Shown here piece by piece: positions 5,436-6,045 of a stretch of 6,045 bases of DNA. Numbering within the stretch: the stretch's first letter is position 1; each line of letters opens with the position of its first letter. The notes under the pieces are model-generated. The model was given only the letters and a program-made list of their open reading frames with translations, ran no database searches and was not told the DNA's origin. Origin of the DNA: Chloroflexota bacterium (GTDB lineage Bacteria > Chloroflexota > Dehalococcoidia > Lucifugimonadales > UBA1127); NCBI GenBank assembly GCA_028873745.1, contig JAPPNT010000103.1, positions 1 to 6,045 of the forward strand. Direction: 5' to 3'. The translations under genes and the position numbers were made by a program.

Positions 5436-6045
5436 ATGCTCGACAGGGACCGGCTCGTCACCAACTTCTGCGACATCGTGCGTATCGACTCTCCCTCCGG
5501 CGAGGAGGAGGAGGTCGCCCAGGACCTCGCCCGCCGCCTCTCGGCCCTCGGCTTCACCATCGATCGCGACGCCCACGGCAACCTGCTCGCCTCCGAGGAG
5601 GGCTCCGACCCCCTCATGCTCTCGGCACACATGGACACCGTCGAGCCCGGCCGCGGCATCAAGCCCCGCATCGTCGGCGACGAGGTCCACACCGACGGCA
5701 CCACCATCCTCGGCGGCGACTGCAAGGCCGGCATCGCCGCCATCCTCGAGGCGTTGGAGTCCATCAAGGAGGACGGCGCCCGGCGCATTCCCGTGCAGCT
5801 CGTCTTCACCCGCGGCGAGGAGATCGGCCTCGTGGGCGCGTGGAACCTCGACTTCTCCATGGTGCAGGCCCGCCAGGCCGTCGTCTTCGACGGCAACGGC
5901 CCCGTCAACACCGTCATCACGTCCAGCCCCAGCTACGTCGGTTTCGACGTCCACGTCACCGGCCGCGCCGCCCACGCCGGCGTCGAGCCCGAGAAGGGCC
6001 TCTCCGCCATCCGCATCGCCGCCGACATCATCGGCCGCCTCCCCC
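5436..6045 (+). CDS. M20-family (PepT-like) metallopeptidase, C-terminus beyond window
   Basis: The first 203 residues are present and the frame is open at the right edge. This is an M20-family zinc hydrolase, closest in style to PepT-like aminopeptidases, which cut N-terminal residues from short peptides in the cytoplasm. The metal and catalytic residues are visible: H65 and D67 in 'SAHMDTVEPG', bridging D95 in 'ILGGDCKAG', E128 and E129 in 'TRGEEIGLVGA' (general base and metal ligand), and D152 in 'VVFDGNGP'. 'GRAAHAGVEPEKG' (176-188) marks the start of the dimerisation domain, with H180 as the usual substrate-contacting His. C96 takes the place of the second Asp in the common 'GADDKAG' form, a position that varies in the family. 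GGAGG lies five bases before the ATG, a strong start. The last metal-binding His should lie in the missing part (full-length relatives are about 370 residues). An amidohydrolase or deacylase role is possible. Confidence 0.9.
   Translation, partial: MLDRDRLVTNFCDIVRIDSPSGEEEEVAQDLARRLSALGFTIDRDAHGNLLASEEGSDPLMLSAHMDTVEPGRGIKPRIVGDEVHTDGTTILGGDCKAGIAAILEALESIKEDGARRIPVQLVFTRGEEIGLVGAWNLDFSMVQARQAVVFDGNGPVNTVITSSPSYVGFDVHVTGRAAHAGVEPEKGLSAIRIAADIIGRLP

Noticed and set aside
5279..5975. Two long minus-strand frames opposite the M20 peptidase gene
   Set aside because: They overlap each other and a well-supported metallopeptidase, and their composition is the antisense shadow of C-ending codons.

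Overview
This is a GC-rich chromosomal window with seven protein-coding genes. Two of them run off the ends. The organism is probably an uncultured member of the Chloroflexota, of the Dehalococcoidia/SAR202 type. The pointers are a lipoprotein with a long Pro/Thr-Pro linker after its lipid cysteine, an HpaB-type flavin monooxygenase, an orphan mycothiol-dependent-isomerase-like DinB protein, and a strong C/G bias at third codon positions. This is an inference from gene style; the window has no rRNA or other phylogenetic marker.

Layout: the left half is transcribed leftward and the right half rightward, diverging around 2716-2891. On the minus strand, from the left edge, are a small membrane protein cut by the edge (1-348), with a clear promoter and an overlapping palindrome; a DinB/MDMPI-family metal enzyme (513-1133), apparently leaderless; a Pro/Thr-linker lipoprotein (1422-2069); and a 96-residue protein of unknown function (2425-2715). 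On the plus strand are an HpaB-family flavin-dependent aromatic hydroxylase (2892-4376), a class I SAM-dependent methyltransferase (4530-5333), and the N-terminal two thirds or so of an M20 (PepT-like) metallopeptidase (5436 to the right edge).

The genes do not form an obvious pathway. Gaps between co-directional genes are about 100 to 350 bases, and several genes have their own promoter-like sequence and ribosome binding site, so they look like separate transcription units rather than one operon. No flavin reductase (HpaC), ring-cleavage gene or transporter sits beside the HpaB homologue. I see no tRNA, rRNA, CRISPR array, insertion sequence, attachment site or origin. Three gaps carry hairpins that could end transcription but lack a proper U-tract.

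I found no convincing new multi-gene system. The best leads are the palindrome-controlled membrane-protein promoter at the left edge, the predicted leaderless start of the DinB-family gene, and the conserved-looking orphan protein divergent from the hydroxylase.
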